Shown here: positions 1 to 9,047 of the stretch, piece after piece
Position numbering within the stretch: the first letter of the stretch is position 1
Layout of the letters: the number at the start of each line of letters is the position of its first letter
DNA from: Arsukibacterium ikkense
Lineage (GTDB): Bacteria > Pseudomonadota > Gammaproteobacteria > Enterobacterales > Alteromonadaceae
Length of the DNA: 64,000 nucleotides
Assembly (NCBI RefSeq): GCF_000987775.1
Contig: NZ_LAHO01000013.1
Coordinates: forward strand, 106,953 to 170,952
Direction: 5' to 3'
Notes under the pieces: generated by a model
What the model was told of the DNA's origin: nothing
Database searches by the model: none
What the model saw: only the letters and a program-made list of their open reading frames with translations
Program-made: the position numbers and the translations under genes

Positions 1-1
1 G

Positions 2-1597
2 CTTTATATTGAATATTTAAAATACCCGAAAGAAGTATTCAGCACCTTATGGCAAGGTTACCGCGCCATGCTATTGGGTGGTGTAGCCGTGACTGCGTTA
101 CTGTTGTGGCTGCTAAATCGGGTTTTCATCAGAGTAACAGCAACAGCGCAGCCATACCCGGCTAAAACTTTCTGGTTAAGCTGGCCACTGGTGTTATTAC
201 TGGTGTTTGCAGCAGTGCGTTCGACCACTGAACATCGGCCTGCGAATCCGGCGCTGTTTGCGATTACCAGTGATGCACTGGTCAATTCATTAATTATTAA
301 CTCCCCGTATTCAGTGCTATATGCACTTTACAGTATGAAGCACGAGGCACGTTCCAGCGAAATTTACGGCAAGCTGGCTGATGATGAGATGCTGAGGCTG
401 GCACTGGATTGGCCCTGGTTAAAGCAAGCCATTTTTCACGATCCTGAATTACCGACTCTGCATCAGCATGAAGCTAGTGTGCAACGTGATAAGCCCTTAA
501 ACCTGGTGATTATTCTGCAGGAAAGCTTGGGCGCCACTTTTGTGGCATCACTCGGCGGTGTGCCGGTAACGCCTGAATTGGAAAAACTGAAGCATGACGG
601 CTGGTGGTTTGAGCAAATGTACGCCACCGGCACCCGCTCGGTTCGCGGCATTGAGGCTGTAATATCCGGCTTTATGCCAACACCGGCGCAAAGCGTGGTC
701 AAGCTGTCGTTATCGCAGCAGCACTTTTATACCTTGGGTAGCACGCTAAGCCAACTGGGCTATAACACCAGCTTTATTTATGGTGGTGAGGCACATTTTG
801 ACAATATGCGCAGCTTTTTTACCGGCAATGGTATTAACCAGATTATCGATTTACCGCAGATGGCCAACCCGGTTTTTGTTGGTAGTTGGGGCGCCAGTGA
901 TGAAGACTTATTCACGGCTGCAGCAAGCCATCTGGCCGATATGCACCAGCAACAAAAACCATTTTTCAGTCTGGTATTTACCTCGTCAAACCATACGCCG
1001 TTCGAGTTTCCGGATGGGCGTATCGAGTTGCATGAGCAACCAAAGCAAACCGCCAACAATGCGGTTAAGTATGCTGACTTTGCCTTAGGAAAATTTATTG
1101 CTCATGCAAGGCAGCAAGGGTATTGGCAGGACACGCTGTTTCTGATCGTGGCCGATCACGACAACCGGGTATACGGCAGCAATCTGGTACCGGTAGAGAA
1201 GTTTCATATTCCCGCGTTGATATTGGGTGCAGATGTGGCACCCAAACGGATTAAGCCGGTCGCCAGCCAGATAGACCTGGCGCCAACCTTATTATCGTTG
1301 ATGGGCATCAGTGGCCAGACCCCGCTAACCGGCCGCGATTTTAGCAAAGATGACAGCAGCCCGGGGCGTGCCTTAATGCAGTTCGATCAGTATTTTGCCC
1401 TGATGGAGCAGCAGCAACTGACCATTTTGCGACCCGGCCAGCCAGCGGTCAGTGCACGTTATCATCTGCAGCAGAAACAGCTGGTGCTGTCGGAGCAGGC
1501 GCCGAACGCTGTGCAGGTTAAGCATACATTGGCCCAGGTGTTGTTACCCTCTTATCTGTACCGGCAGCAACAATATCATTTAGCCAGCCAACCGTAG
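2..1597 (+). CDS. LTA synthase/sulfatase family protein, 5' truncated by window edge
   Basis: The frame is open from base 2 and runs into the ATG at 68, so the true start lies outside the window. Two hydrophobic segments are visible near the edge (about bases 65-135 and 155-225), followed by an extracytoplasmic alkaline-phosphatase/sulfatase-fold domain. Signatures of the LtaS/OpgB group can be read: the metal-binding glutamate in QESLG (about 518-532), the nucleophile threonine in YATGTRSVRG (about 620-650) and VADHDNR (about 1148-1168). Family members move phosphoglycerol from phosphatidylglycerol onto a polymer or periplasmic glucan; in Gram-negatives the acceptor is often unknown. The next genes are on the same strand after 62 bp containing a hairpin, so co-transcription is uncertain. 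Family call is firm, substrate unknown. Confidence 0.85.
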   Translation, partial: LYIEYLKYPKEVFSTLWQGYRAMLLGGVAVTALLLWLLNRVFIRVTATAQPYPAKTFWLSWPLVLLLVFAAVRSTTEHRPANPALFAITSDALVNSLIINSPYSVLYALYSMKHEARSSEIYGKLADDEMLRLALDWPWLKQAIFHDPELPTLHQHEASVQRDKPLNLVIILQESLGATFVASLGGVPVTPELEKLKHDGWWFEQMYATGTRSVRGIEAVISGFMPTPAQSVVKLSLSQQHFYTLGSTLSQLGYNTSFIYGGEAHFDNMRSFFTGNGINQIIDLPQMANPVFVGSWGASDEDLFTAAASHLADMHQQQKPFFSLVFTSSNHTPFEFPDGRIELHEQPKQTANNAVKYADFALGKFIAHARQQGYWQDTLFLIVADHDNRVYGSNLVPVEKFHIPALILGADVAPKRIKPVASQIDLAPTLLSLMGISGQTPLTGRDFSKDDSSPGRALMQFDQYFALMEQQQLTILRPGQPAVSARYHLQQKQLVLSEQAPNAVQVKHTLAQVLLPSYLYRQQQYHLASQP

Positions 1598-1601
1598 TGG
1601 C

Positions 1602-1620
1602 GCTTAAGGTTTGCTTAAGC
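1602..1620 (+). terminator. Hairpin after the sulfatase gene, weak terminator candidate
   Basis: A perfect 7-bp stem (GCTTAAG at 1602-1608, CTTAAGC at 1614-1620) with a 5-nt loop lies just after the stop codon. No T tract follows, so it is not a standard intrinsic terminator. It may attenuate transcription into the thioredoxin cluster or only stabilise the mRNA end. Confidence 0.3.
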
Positions 1621-1659
1621 AATCAAAGTTAGCCTGCATCACAAAGTATCGGAGGTGTT

Positions 1660-2142
1660 ATGCAGTATCGGTTTGTCAAAACGTTACTGGCCGGGTGTTT
1701 GCTCAGTGGTTTGCTATCTGGCAGTGTTGCTGCAACCGAGCTCAGTGATTTAGAAGGCAGCCCGGTTAGCAGTATGCAGCAGCTGCAAGGCAAAGTGGTA
1801 CTGGTCGATTTCTGGGCATCCTGGTGTGTACCCTGTCGCAGGTCTTTTCCCTGGTTAAACACTATGCAGCAACAGCACGCCGCGGCTGGCTTGCTGGTGC
1901 TGGCGGTAAACGAAGATAGCGAGCGCGATGACGCTAACAGGTTTTTACAGCAAGTTCCGGCCCAGTTTGCGGTGCTGTATGACCGTGCTGGCGCGCTGGC
2001 CGAGCAATATCAGCTACAGGGAATGCCGAGCAGCTTTCTGATCGACAAAAAAGGCCAAATCCGCTTTCGCCATATTGGTTTTAAACAAGCTGATATTGCT
2101 GACTATGAAGCAAAGATCCGCCAGTTACTGGCAGAGGAGTAA
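1660..2142 (+). CDS. Secreted TlpA/ResA-like thioredoxin
   Basis: A 160-residue protein with an N-terminal signal peptide (about residues 1-25) and a thioredoxin fold. The active site is FWASWCVPC with cysteines 56 and 59; a later GMPSSFLID stretch supplies the cis-proline region. Members of this family reduce or isomerise disulfides, or donate electrons to apo-cytochromes and metal-site proteins, in the periplasm. The ATG at 1660 has a strong GGAGG ribosome site just upstream. Six bases separate its stop from the DUF4266 lipoprotein gene, which ends in a cysteine-rich tail, so that neighbour or the DUF3570 protein is a plausible redox partner (inference). No membrane anchor beyond the signal peptide is seen. 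Confidence 0.88.
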   Translation: MQYRFVKTLLAGCLLSGLLSGSVAATELSDLEGSPVSSMQQLQGKVVLVDFWASWCVPCRRSFPWLNTMQQQHAAAGLLVLAVNEDSERDDANRFLQQVPAQFAVLYDRAGALAEQYQLQGMPSSFLIDKKGQIRFRHIGFKQADIADYEAKIRQLLAEE

Positions 2143-2147
2143 GCACA

Positions 2148-2378
2148 ATGAAACCCTGGAATGTCTTTAAAGCATTTACGGCCGTTTTGCTGTTGGTCCA
2201 GTTAAGTGCCTGCAGCAGTTTAGGCGTTAAGCCCTGGGAGCGGGGCATACTGGCAAAAGAAGAAATGGCGCTGAGCAGTGCCCCGCTGGATAACCGGCTG
2301 GACGATCATATTTACTTCAGCAAAGAAGGCAGCAGCGGTGGCCGTAGTTTTGCCGGTGGAGGTTGCGGATGCAATTAA
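2148..2378 (+). CDS. DUF4266 small lipoprotein with GGGCGCN C-terminus
   Basis: A 76-residue protein with a lipoprotein signal (LSAC lipobox, Cys at about residue 22). The body has the WERGILAKEEM and DDHIYFSKEGSSGG stretches typical of DUF4266. It ends GGGCGCN, leaving two cysteines on a flexible glycine tail. No function is established. Its gene sits between the thioredoxin and DUF3570 genes and overlaps the latter by 10 bp, a sign of translational coupling. The tail could bind metal or heme, or form a disulfide handled by the adjacent thioredoxin; this is inference from composition and context. Confidence 0.85.
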   Translation: MKPWNVFKAFTAVLLLVQLSACSSLGVKPWERGILAKEEMALSSAPLDNRLDDHIYFSKEGSSGGRSFAGGGCGCN

Positions 2379-3658
2379 AACAACTGGCGAATATCAGCGC
2401 GGCATTGGCCGCTGCCAGTTGTGCTTTGCTCGGGCAGCCGGCGCAGGCAGGCACCGTGCTGGATGACTGGCAGTTTAACAGTGCCATTTTGCTGTATAAC
2501 GAAACTGACCGGGTAAGTGCAGGAGAAGCCATTCTGACTGCACGCGCTGATTTTGGTGATGATAAGTATCTGAATCTGGGGCTGGTAGTGGATGCCCTGA
2601 CCGGCGCATCTGCCACTGGTGCAGTCAGCCAGCCTTATGTGCAAAGTTTTACCCGGCCCTCAGGCCGGGGTAGCTATGATGTAGCGCCGGGCGACACGCC
2701 GTTGGATGATACCTTCCATGATACCCGGGTGCAGTTGGATGCCAATTGGGAGCAGCCATTTGCGCAGAACTGGCGGGTAAGCGGCGGTGGCCATGTATCA
2801 AAAGAGTATGATTATTTATCGATTAGCCTGAATGGCTCAGTGGCACGGGACTTTAACCAGAAAAATACCACTCTATCGCTTGGTCTGGCCTTAAGCCATG
2901 ACACTGTATCACCAGAAGGTGGTATAGCTAGCGCATTTGCCCCCATGCTACTGCGTAGTAATTTTGATGATGATGGTAGTTATCAGACGGCGTTTGATGC
3001 TACTCGCGACAGAGCAGAGGACACTAAAGATACTGTCGATTTATTACTGGGTTTAACTCAGGTGATAAACCGCAACTGGTTAATGCAGTTTAACTATTCC
3101 CTAAGTATGGCCGATGGCTATATGACCGACCCGTTTAAGCTGGTTAGTGTGGTTAACAGTAATGGTGAAGTGCAGCAGAATTTGTATGAAAACCGGCCGG
3201 ATAAACGAACTAAGCACAGCCTGTATTGGCAAAACAAGTTGCATTTAAGTGGCAGTTATTTAGATGCCTCATACCGCTATATGTGGGACGATTGGGAGCT
3301 GACATCGCATACCGCTGATTTAAAGTGGCGCTTGCCCGTGGGAGGCGGCTGGTATGCCGAGCCGCAGTTGCGTTACTACCAGCAAAGTGCCGCTGAGTTT
3401 TATATGCCCTTTATGTTGCAAACCGACCCACGGCCCCAGTTTGCCAGTGCTGATTACCGCATTGGAAAAATGAATACCTACACCCTGGGCGCAAAATTTG
3501 GCACTAAGTTGGCCGCAGGCAATGAGTTGTCATTTCGGATAGCGCTATACCAGCAGAACCCGCAAAATGATGGTGTAGCCGCGCCAGGAGTATTGGCCGA
3601 TATTGATCTGTATGAAAAAGTCACTGCCATATCGGCACAGGTAAGTTATTCGTTCTAA
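2369..3658 (+). CDS. DUF3570 outer-membrane barrel-like protein with flavinylation-type motif
   Basis: The ATG at 2369 is preferred to a TTG at 2363 because GGTGGAGG ends 6 bases before it. The 429-residue product has a signal peptide (cleavage near AQA, residue 27) and a long run of alternating aromatic/polar segments ending in VSYSF, as in outer-membrane beta-barrels. Near the N-terminus it carries DALTGAS (residues 75-81; bases 2591-2611), matching the Dxx(S/T)GA(S/T) sequon that ApbE enzymes modify with FMN on the threonine (here T78). The ApbE gene starts 23 bp downstream. Family assignment to DUF3570 is confident; flavin attachment and electron-transfer function are inference from motif plus neighbour. 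Confidence 0.85.
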   Translation: MQLKQLANISAALAAASCALLGQPAQAGTVLDDWQFNSAILLYNETDRVSAGEAILTARADFGDDKYLNLGLVVDALTGASATGAVSQPYVQSFTRPSGRGSYDVAPGDTPLDDTFHDTRVQLDANWEQPFAQNWRVSGGGHVSKEYDYLSISLNGSVARDFNQKNTTLSLGLALSHDTVSPEGGIASAFAPMLLRSNFDDDGSYQTAFDATRDRAEDTKDTVDLLLGLTQVINRNWLMQFNYSLSMADGYMTDPFKLVSVVNSNGEVQQNLYENRPDKRTKHSLYWQNKLHLSGSYLDASYRYMWDDWELTSHTADLKWRLPVGGGWYAEPQLRYYQQSAAEFYMPFMLQTDPRPQFASADYRIGKMNTYTLGAKFGTKLAAGNELSFRIALYQQNPQNDGVAAPGVLADIDLYEKVTAISAQVSYSF

Positions 3659-3681
3659 GCAGCAATTGGCAGGGAACCCAG

Positions 3682-4581
3682 ATGGTTGATATCACGGTTA
3701 GTACTGGTAAAAACTGTGTGGTAGGCCAGTTTCGAGCTATGGCCAGCCCTTGTGAAATATTACTGGAACCGCATGACATGGTGTTGTGCCGGCAGCTCAC
3801 TGAGCTAGCTGCCGCTGAGGCCGAGCGCATTGAGCAAAAGTACAGCCGCTATCGCAGTGACAGTGTATTAAGTGAGCTCAACCGGCAGGCCGGTAGCTGG
3901 CAGACACGGGACGTTGAAACTATGCAGTTGTTGGCTTTCGCCGACAGCTGCTACCAGCTTAGTGCGGGTTTGTTTGATATCAGCAGCGGCATTTTGCGCC
4001 GCGCCTGGCAGTTTGATAGCTCGGCCAATATTGCCAGCCAGCAGCAGCTTGATGCGCTGCTGCCCTTTATTGGCTGGCATAAAGTAAAACGCAACGCCAA
4101 CCGGCTGTGGCTGCCAGCTGGGATGGAGCTGGACCTGGGTGGCATCGCCAAAGAATATGCGGTAGATAAAGTGCTGCAGTTACTCAGCCAGCAGTTTGTT
4201 GACGCAGCGATGCCCAGCGTGGTGGTTAATTTTGGCGGCGATATGCGTTGTAGCCGGCCCCGCGATGATGGCAGCTTATGGCGCATAGGCATTGAAAACC
4301 CTTCATTGGCAGAACACGCCATATCGGCCGTCGGTTTAAGTAACGGTGCGCTGGCTACCAGTGGTGATAGCCGACGCTTTTTACTGAAAGATGGGGTGCG
4401 TTATAGCCATATCCTTAACCCCAAAACCGGCTGGCCCATAACCAACGCCCCGCGTTCAGTAACGGTGGCAGCCCCCAATTGTCTACTGGCGGGGATATTG
4501 GCAACTACCGCCTTGTTGCAGGGAGCAGAGGCTGAAATCTTTTTAAAGACACAGCAGCTGCAGTACTGGCTGGTACCCTAA
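3682..4581 (+). CDS. apbE: FAD:protein FMN transferase ApbE
   Basis: A 299-residue ApbE-family enzyme, which covalently attaches FMN from FAD to Ser/Thr of target proteins. Recognisable blocks are FRAMASPCEI near the start, LDLGGIAKEYAVDK (about residues 150-163), VNFGGDMR, and HILNPKTGWP close to the Mg-binding region. The usual N-terminal signal or lipobox of periplasmic ApbE is absent: the protein begins MVDITVSTGKNC and shows no hydrophobic segment. The start has a purine-rich site (CAGGGAACCCAG). It ends the thioredoxin/DUF4266/DUF3570 cluster and converges, 1 bp apart, with the RND permease gene. The likely substrate is the DUF3570 protein encoded immediately upstream (inference). Confidence 0.88.
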   Translation: MVDITVSTGKNCVVGQFRAMASPCEILLEPHDMVLCRQLTELAAAEAERIEQKYSRYRSDSVLSELNRQAGSWQTRDVETMQLLAFADSCYQLSAGLFDISSGILRRAWQFDSSANIASQQQLDALLPFIGWHKVKRNANRLWLPAGMELDLGGIAKEYAVDKVLQLLSQQFVDAAMPSVVVNFGGDMRCSRPRDDGSLWRIGIENPSLAEHAISAVGLSNGALATSGDSRRFLLKDGVRYSHILNPKTGWPITNAPRSVTVAAPNCLLAGILATTALLQGAEAEIFLKTQQLQYWLVP

Positions 4582-4582
4582 G

Positions 4583-7500
4583 TTAGCGATCGTGATTAGG
4601 TAACTGCGAAGTTTTGACAATACTGCTATCTGCGACATCAGCTGTTATTCTTGCTCTAACTGGCCGTAGTTTTTCACCCAGCACCAGCATGCAGGGCGTT
4701 AGAAACAATGTTAGCAAGGTGGCAAAGGTTAAACCGCCGGCAATGGCGCTGGATAACTGAGTCCACCACATGGTGGAAGGGGCGCCGAAACCGAGACTGG
4801 GCTCAAGCAGGTTAACGTTAACCGCCAGTACCATCGGCATTAAACCTAAGACGGTGGTAACAGAGGTAAGCAATACCGGGCGTAAGCGTAAACAACCGGT
4901 TTCCAGCGCTGCCTCTATTGCGGACATGCCGCTCTGACGCAGCTGGTTAAAGGTGTCGATTAATACAATATTGTTATTGACCACGATACCGGCCAGGCCA
5001 ATAATTCCCATGCCCACCATCACAATACCAAAGCTCTGGCCGTTGATCAGCAAGCCCAGTAATACGCCGGCCGTGGAAAATACAATAGCTGACAACACCA
5101 GCAGGCTTTGATACCAGCTGTTAAATTGCACCAGCAGAATCATCAGCATCAGGAAAATAGCGGTAATAAAGGCGCTGATTAAAAAGCTCATGGCTTCCTG
5201 CTGATCAGCACTTTCGCCGGCGGTTTTCACCATAACATTGTCAGGTAGCTGCATATCACTGGCCAGCAGCGCCTGTAAGCGCTCGCTTACCTGCGCCCCG
5301 GGCGCTAAATCGCTTTTAATGGTGACCGCCCGGTTGCCATCAATCCGTTTAATCACACTGGTTTTTGGTGCCGGCACCAGGCTGACAAAATTACTCAATG
5401 GCACCTGACCGCGCGCGGTTTGAATGGTTAAGCGGCCCAGTTGATCCAGGGATCGCCAGTTTTGCGGAAAGCGCACCCGGATATCCACCTCGTCACTGGC
5501 GTATTCCGGCCTAAACTTAGCCAGCAGCAGGCCATTGCTGATCATTTGTACCGCATTGCCAACTGTCAGCACGTCTGCGCCAAAACGGGCCGCTGCGGCG
5601 CGGTCCACTTCAATCCGCCATTCAATGCCGGGCAGGCTACGATCATCTTCAATATCGACAAAGCCGCCCAGTTGCTGCATCTGGCGGATGATTTGGCTAA
5701 CCGCCTGTTCGGTGGCATCGGCTGCCATGCTGCTGATTTGCAGCTCGATCGGTTTGCCGGCTGCCGGGCCTTCCTGCTGCTGGCGGAATTCGAGAATAAT
5801 GCCGGGAATATCGCTGGTTAGCTGACGCATATCCGCCAGTATTTCAGCTGCTTTGCGCCGTTCAAACCAGTCGATAAACTGAAACTGCAAGGTGCCCACC
5901 ACATCAGGTGCCAGCTCGCCGCCGGCGCTGGCCAGGGAACGGGCGTACAGTGCTTTGACTTCGGCTAAACCCAGCAGTCGCTGCTCTACTTTTTGCAGCA
6001 ACGCATCTTTCTCATAAATGGACATATCGCCGCGCGCCCGCAGCCAGACCTGGGCAGATTCCGGCTCAACCGCCGGAAAAAACTCCAGGCCATGGTTAAA
6101 TTTACTGTAGCCGGCGAAAATCAGTGCCATTGCCGCCAGCATGCCGGCAAAGGTTAGCCCGGGTTTATGCAACAACTTACTAAGCACCCGGCGGTAAGCC
6201 TTGCCGGCGCGGCTGACTGCAACCTGATGCGGCGCAGTTTGAGCGCGGCTGATGCCACCCATTACCGGCAGGAAAATCAGCGCCATAAACAGCGATGCCA
6301 CTAAACAGAGGATCACTGTCGCCGGCAGGTATTTCATAAACTGGCCAACCACGCCGGGCCAGAATAACAGCGGCATAAACACCACGACGGTGGTGGCGGT
6401 AGAGGCGGTGATAGGCCAGGCCATACGGCCGGCGGCATTGGCCCAGGCTTGTTTTGGCTTTTGACCTTCGCCCAGGTTGCGGTCGGCCAGTTCACTAACC
6501 ACTACGGCGCCGTCTACCAGCATGCCAGCCACCAGAATAAGGGCGAACAGCACGATAATATTCATGGTGTAGCCCAGGGCGAAAATCATCAGAATACCAG
6601 CAAAGAAGGCGCCTGGAATGGTAATGCCAACCAGCAGCGCCGAGCGCATGCCCATGGTGGCGACAATCAGGATTAATACCAGTACCACCGCAGTTAGCAC
6701 GTTGTTCAGTAAGTCTGACAACATGTTTTCCACTTCTTTTGACTGGTCCATAATGTAGTTAACGTGCATGCCGGGCGGGAACTGGCTGCTGGCCTGGTCA
6801 ATTAATGCTTTGGTTTGTTCGATGGTGGAAATAATATTAGCACCGGCACGTTTTTTCACTTCCAGTACTACGGCAGGCTGGCCATTTATGCGGGCAAAGC
6901 CAAGCGGATCTTTAAAACTGCGGCTGATGGTGGCAACATCGCCAAAGGTAATAACGGTATCGCCATCGACCTTAATTGGCATCGACAACACGTCGTTTAA
7001 ATCTTCAATCACCCCGGGTACCTTCATGGCCATCCGGCCGGCGCCAGTATCTAAACTGCCGGCAGCCACCAGCCGGTTATTATTGGACACCAGGCTGAAC
7101 AGTTGCTGGTAATCCAGGCCATAGCCTTCCAGCACCTGTGGGTCGACCACAATTTCCAGCATATCTTCGCGGTCACCGCCAATGTCCACTTCCAGTACTT
7201 CGGGAATGGCTTCAATATTTTCCTGCAACTGGCGGGCGATATATACTAACTGACTTTCAGAGATGGGGCCGGATAAACCCACCGATAACACCGGAAACAG
7301 CCCGACATTAATTTCGTTTACCGTGGGCTCATCGGCCTCGCTTGGTAGTTTGGCCCGGGCCGCATCGACTTTTACCCGCACATCAGCCAGCGCTTTATCG
7401 GCATTAAAACCGGCATCAAATTCCAGCATTACTGAGGCATGGCCTTCACTGGCGGTGGAGGTCATTTTTTTAATGCCCTCTAACGAGCGCAGCTCGTGCT

Positions 7501-7705
7501 CCATCGGCCGCACTAATAAACGCTCGCCATCTTCGGGGCTGATACCATCAAGCGACATCGACACATACATCATCGGAATGGCAACATCGGGGTTGGCTTC
7601 TTTGGGAATGGTCAGATAGGCGGTTATGCCGGCAATAAATAAGAACAGCAGTAACATTAAACTGGCGCGGCTGCGGCCAATGGCTGCCTGAATAAGGGTA
7701 TTCAT
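4583..7705 (-). CDS. RND-family efflux permease
   Basis: A 1040-residue inner-membrane proton-driven pump of the RND superfamily with the usual duplicated plan: TM1 at residues ~15-32, a large periplasmic loop beginning IPKEANPDVAIP, a TM cluster at ~335-480, a second loop, and a C-terminal TM cluster (~855-1010). The TM4 region reads AGMLVDGAVVVSE, where AcrB has adjacent aspartates, and TM10 reads GIVVNNNIVLID. Its ATG overlaps the adaptor stop by 4 bp, so the two are coupled. No outer-membrane channel gene is adjacent, so a TolC-like protein encoded elsewhere is presumably used. Substrate unknown. Confidence 0.93.
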   Translation of the reverse strand: MNTLIQAAIGRSRASLMLLLFLFIAGITAYLTIPKEANPDVAIPMMYVSMSLDGISPEDGERLLVRPMEHELRSLEGIKKMTSTASEGHASVMLEFDAGFNADKALADVRVKVDAARAKLPSEADEPTVNEINVGLFPVLSVGLSGPISESQLVYIARQLQENIEAIPEVLEVDIGGDREDMLEIVVDPQVLEGYGLDYQQLFSLVSNNNRLVAAGSLDTGAGRMAMKVPGVIEDLNDVLSMPIKVDGDTVITFGDVATISRSFKDPLGFARINGQPAVVLEVKKRAGANIISTIEQTKALIDQASSQFPPGMHVNYIMDQSKEVENMLSDLLNNVLTAVVLVLILIVATMGMRSALLVGITIPGAFFAGILMIFALGYTMNIIVLFALILVAGMLVDGAVVVSELADRNLGEGQKPKQAWANAAGRMAWPITASTATTVVVFMPLLFWPGVVGQFMKYLPATVILCLVASLFMALIFLPVMGGISRAQTAPHQVAVSRAGKAYRRVLSKLLHKPGLTFAGMLAAMALIFAGYSKFNHGLEFFPAVEPESAQVWLRARGDMSIYEKDALLQKVEQRLLGLAEVKALYARSLASAGGELAPDVVGTLQFQFIDWFERRKAAEILADMRQLTSDIPGIILEFRQQQEGPAAGKPIELQISSMAADATEQAVSQIIRQMQQLGGFVDIEDDRSLPGIEWRIEVDRAAAARFGADVLTVGNAVQMISNGLLLAKFRPEYASDEVDIRVRFPQNWRSLDQLGRLTIQTARGQVPLSNFVSLVPAPKTSVIKRIDGNRAVTIKSDLAPGAQVSERLQALLASDMQLPDNVMVKTAGESADQQEAMSFLISAFITAIFLMLMILLVQFNSWYQSLLVLSAIVFSTAGVLLGLLINGQSFGIVMVGMGIIGLAGIVVNNNIVLIDTFNQLRQSGMSAIEAALETGCLRLRPVLLTSVTTVLGLMPMVLAVNVNLLEPSLGFGAPSTMWWTQLSSAIAGGLTFATLLTLFLTPCMLVLGEKLRPVRARITADVADSSIVKTSQLPNHDR

Positions 7706-8778
7706 GGCTTGGCTCCAGCCACCCGCACCTTGCTCCCGGGCTTAACAAAGCCGGCGCCCTGAGTAATGATTTGCGACCGCTCGGGCAAGCCGCTGACTCT
7801 GGCACCCTCGTTGTCGGCTGCTAAAATCTGCACCGGATAAAACACTACCTGCTGTTGCTCGTCAACCACGGCGATACCCAACTTGCCCTGGTTATCCAGG
7901 CTTAACAGCGCTGGTGATACTAAATGGGCCTGGACCGGCGCCAGCTGCACTTCTACCGTGACGCTGCCGCCGGCTATCCGCAGTAAATCAGGGTTAGCTA
8001 CTGTTACTTCAATATAAAAGCTGCGGGTGGCGGTATCTGCCGCAGAGCTGATAAAGCTGAGGGTGCCGTTCAATGCCCGGCCATCCAGTAATAACAACTT
8101 AACATCCTGCCCCGGAGCTAAAGCCGCTACATGTTGCTGCGGGATCTGAGCGGTGACTTTTAACTTATCAATTTGCACCAGTTGCAACAGTTCGCTGCCG
8201 GGTTGAACCACATCGCCCACTTCGATATGGCGCCGGTCGACTACCCCGCTAAAGGGGGCGGCCGGCTCCGTTTGGGTCAGGGCCAGCCGAGCCGTTTCCA
8301 GCTCTGCTTCGGCCCGGGCCAGCTCACTTTGCAGCCGGGTCAGTTCGGTTTCTGACACAAATTGCGAGTTGCCAAGCTTGCGGGCACTAGCCAGTTCGCT
8401 TTGTTTTAAGGTGAGGTTAGCTTTGGCCTGGGCTAACAAGGCGCTGCGGCCCTCATCGGATAAGCGCAGTAATTTGTCGCCTTGCTGCACCTGATCGCCT
8501 TGCTGCTTTAACAAGGCGGTTACCGTACCGGCTTGCTGCGATTTAAGGTTAACGCTGCGCCAGGGCAATACCTGACCTTGTGCCACCCGGGTGAGCTGGT
8601 AGGGGGCGGCGTCAGACCAGCGGGTTTCTACCAGAGCCAGTTGTTCAGTCGGTGTTTGCTGCGCTGCTGGCGCCTGTTTTTGGGCGCTGTAGTTATCACC
8701 ACTGAGTAACCACAACAGTAAAGCCACGGCGAGAATAACAGCGATAAGCACAGGAGAGGCAGCCAGCTTTTTCAACAT
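7702..8778 (-). CDS. RND efflux periplasmic adaptor (membrane fusion protein)
   Basis: A 358-residue HlyD/AcrA-type adaptor. One N-terminal membrane segment (about residues 8-26) anchors it and there is no lipobox. A split biotinyl-lipoyl domain flanks a coiled coil (about residues 105-175, rich in Gln/Glu/Ala/Leu repeats); VDRRHIEVGDVVQPG marks the second lipoyl half, followed by barrel and membrane-proximal domains. It bridges the permease encoded downstream to an outer-membrane channel. A GGAGT ribosome site lies upstream of the ATG at 8778. First gene of the two-gene operon. Confidence 0.92.
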   Translation of the reverse strand: MLKKLAASPVLIAVILAVALLLWLLSGDNYSAQKQAPAAQQTPTEQLALVETRWSDAAPYQLTRVAQGQVLPWRSVNLKSQQAGTVTALLKQQGDQVQQGDKLLRLSDEGRSALLAQAKANLTLKQSELASARKLGNSQFVSETELTRLQSELARAEAELETARLALTQTEPAAPFSGVVDRRHIEVGDVVQPGSELLQLVQIDKLKVTAQIPQQHVAALAPGQDVKLLLLDGRALNGTLSFISSAADTATRSFYIEVTVANPDLLRIAGGSVTVEVQLAPVQAHLVSPALLSLDNQGKLGIAVVDEQQQVVFYPVQILAADNEGARVSGLPERSQIITQGAGFVKPGSKVRVAGAKP

Positions 8779-9047
8779 GAGGAGTCCTTGGCAGTAACAA
8801 AAAGGCTTTTGATAACGCGATTATTGAAATATACCTACATGGTTGAATGTCAGCAAGTGAAGAACTGTAACCAAATATAGTCAGCTGGTCCTGTGCTATC
8901 ACCTGTTGGTCGCTATTGGTGTTGTGTTTTGCTGCGGCCAAACCAATTGAGCTGATACTCATAGCGCTCTGCACCATTGAACCAGGCGGGCGAGTGGCAA
9001 CGTAGTTGCCATTATTTTTTTGATAGTGCAAACCAACAGGATATATC

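Noticed and set aside
68..1597. Complete sulfatase gene starting at the ATG at 68
   Set aside because: The frame is open upstream to base 2 and the family has further N-terminal membrane helices, so the gene is cut by the window edge.
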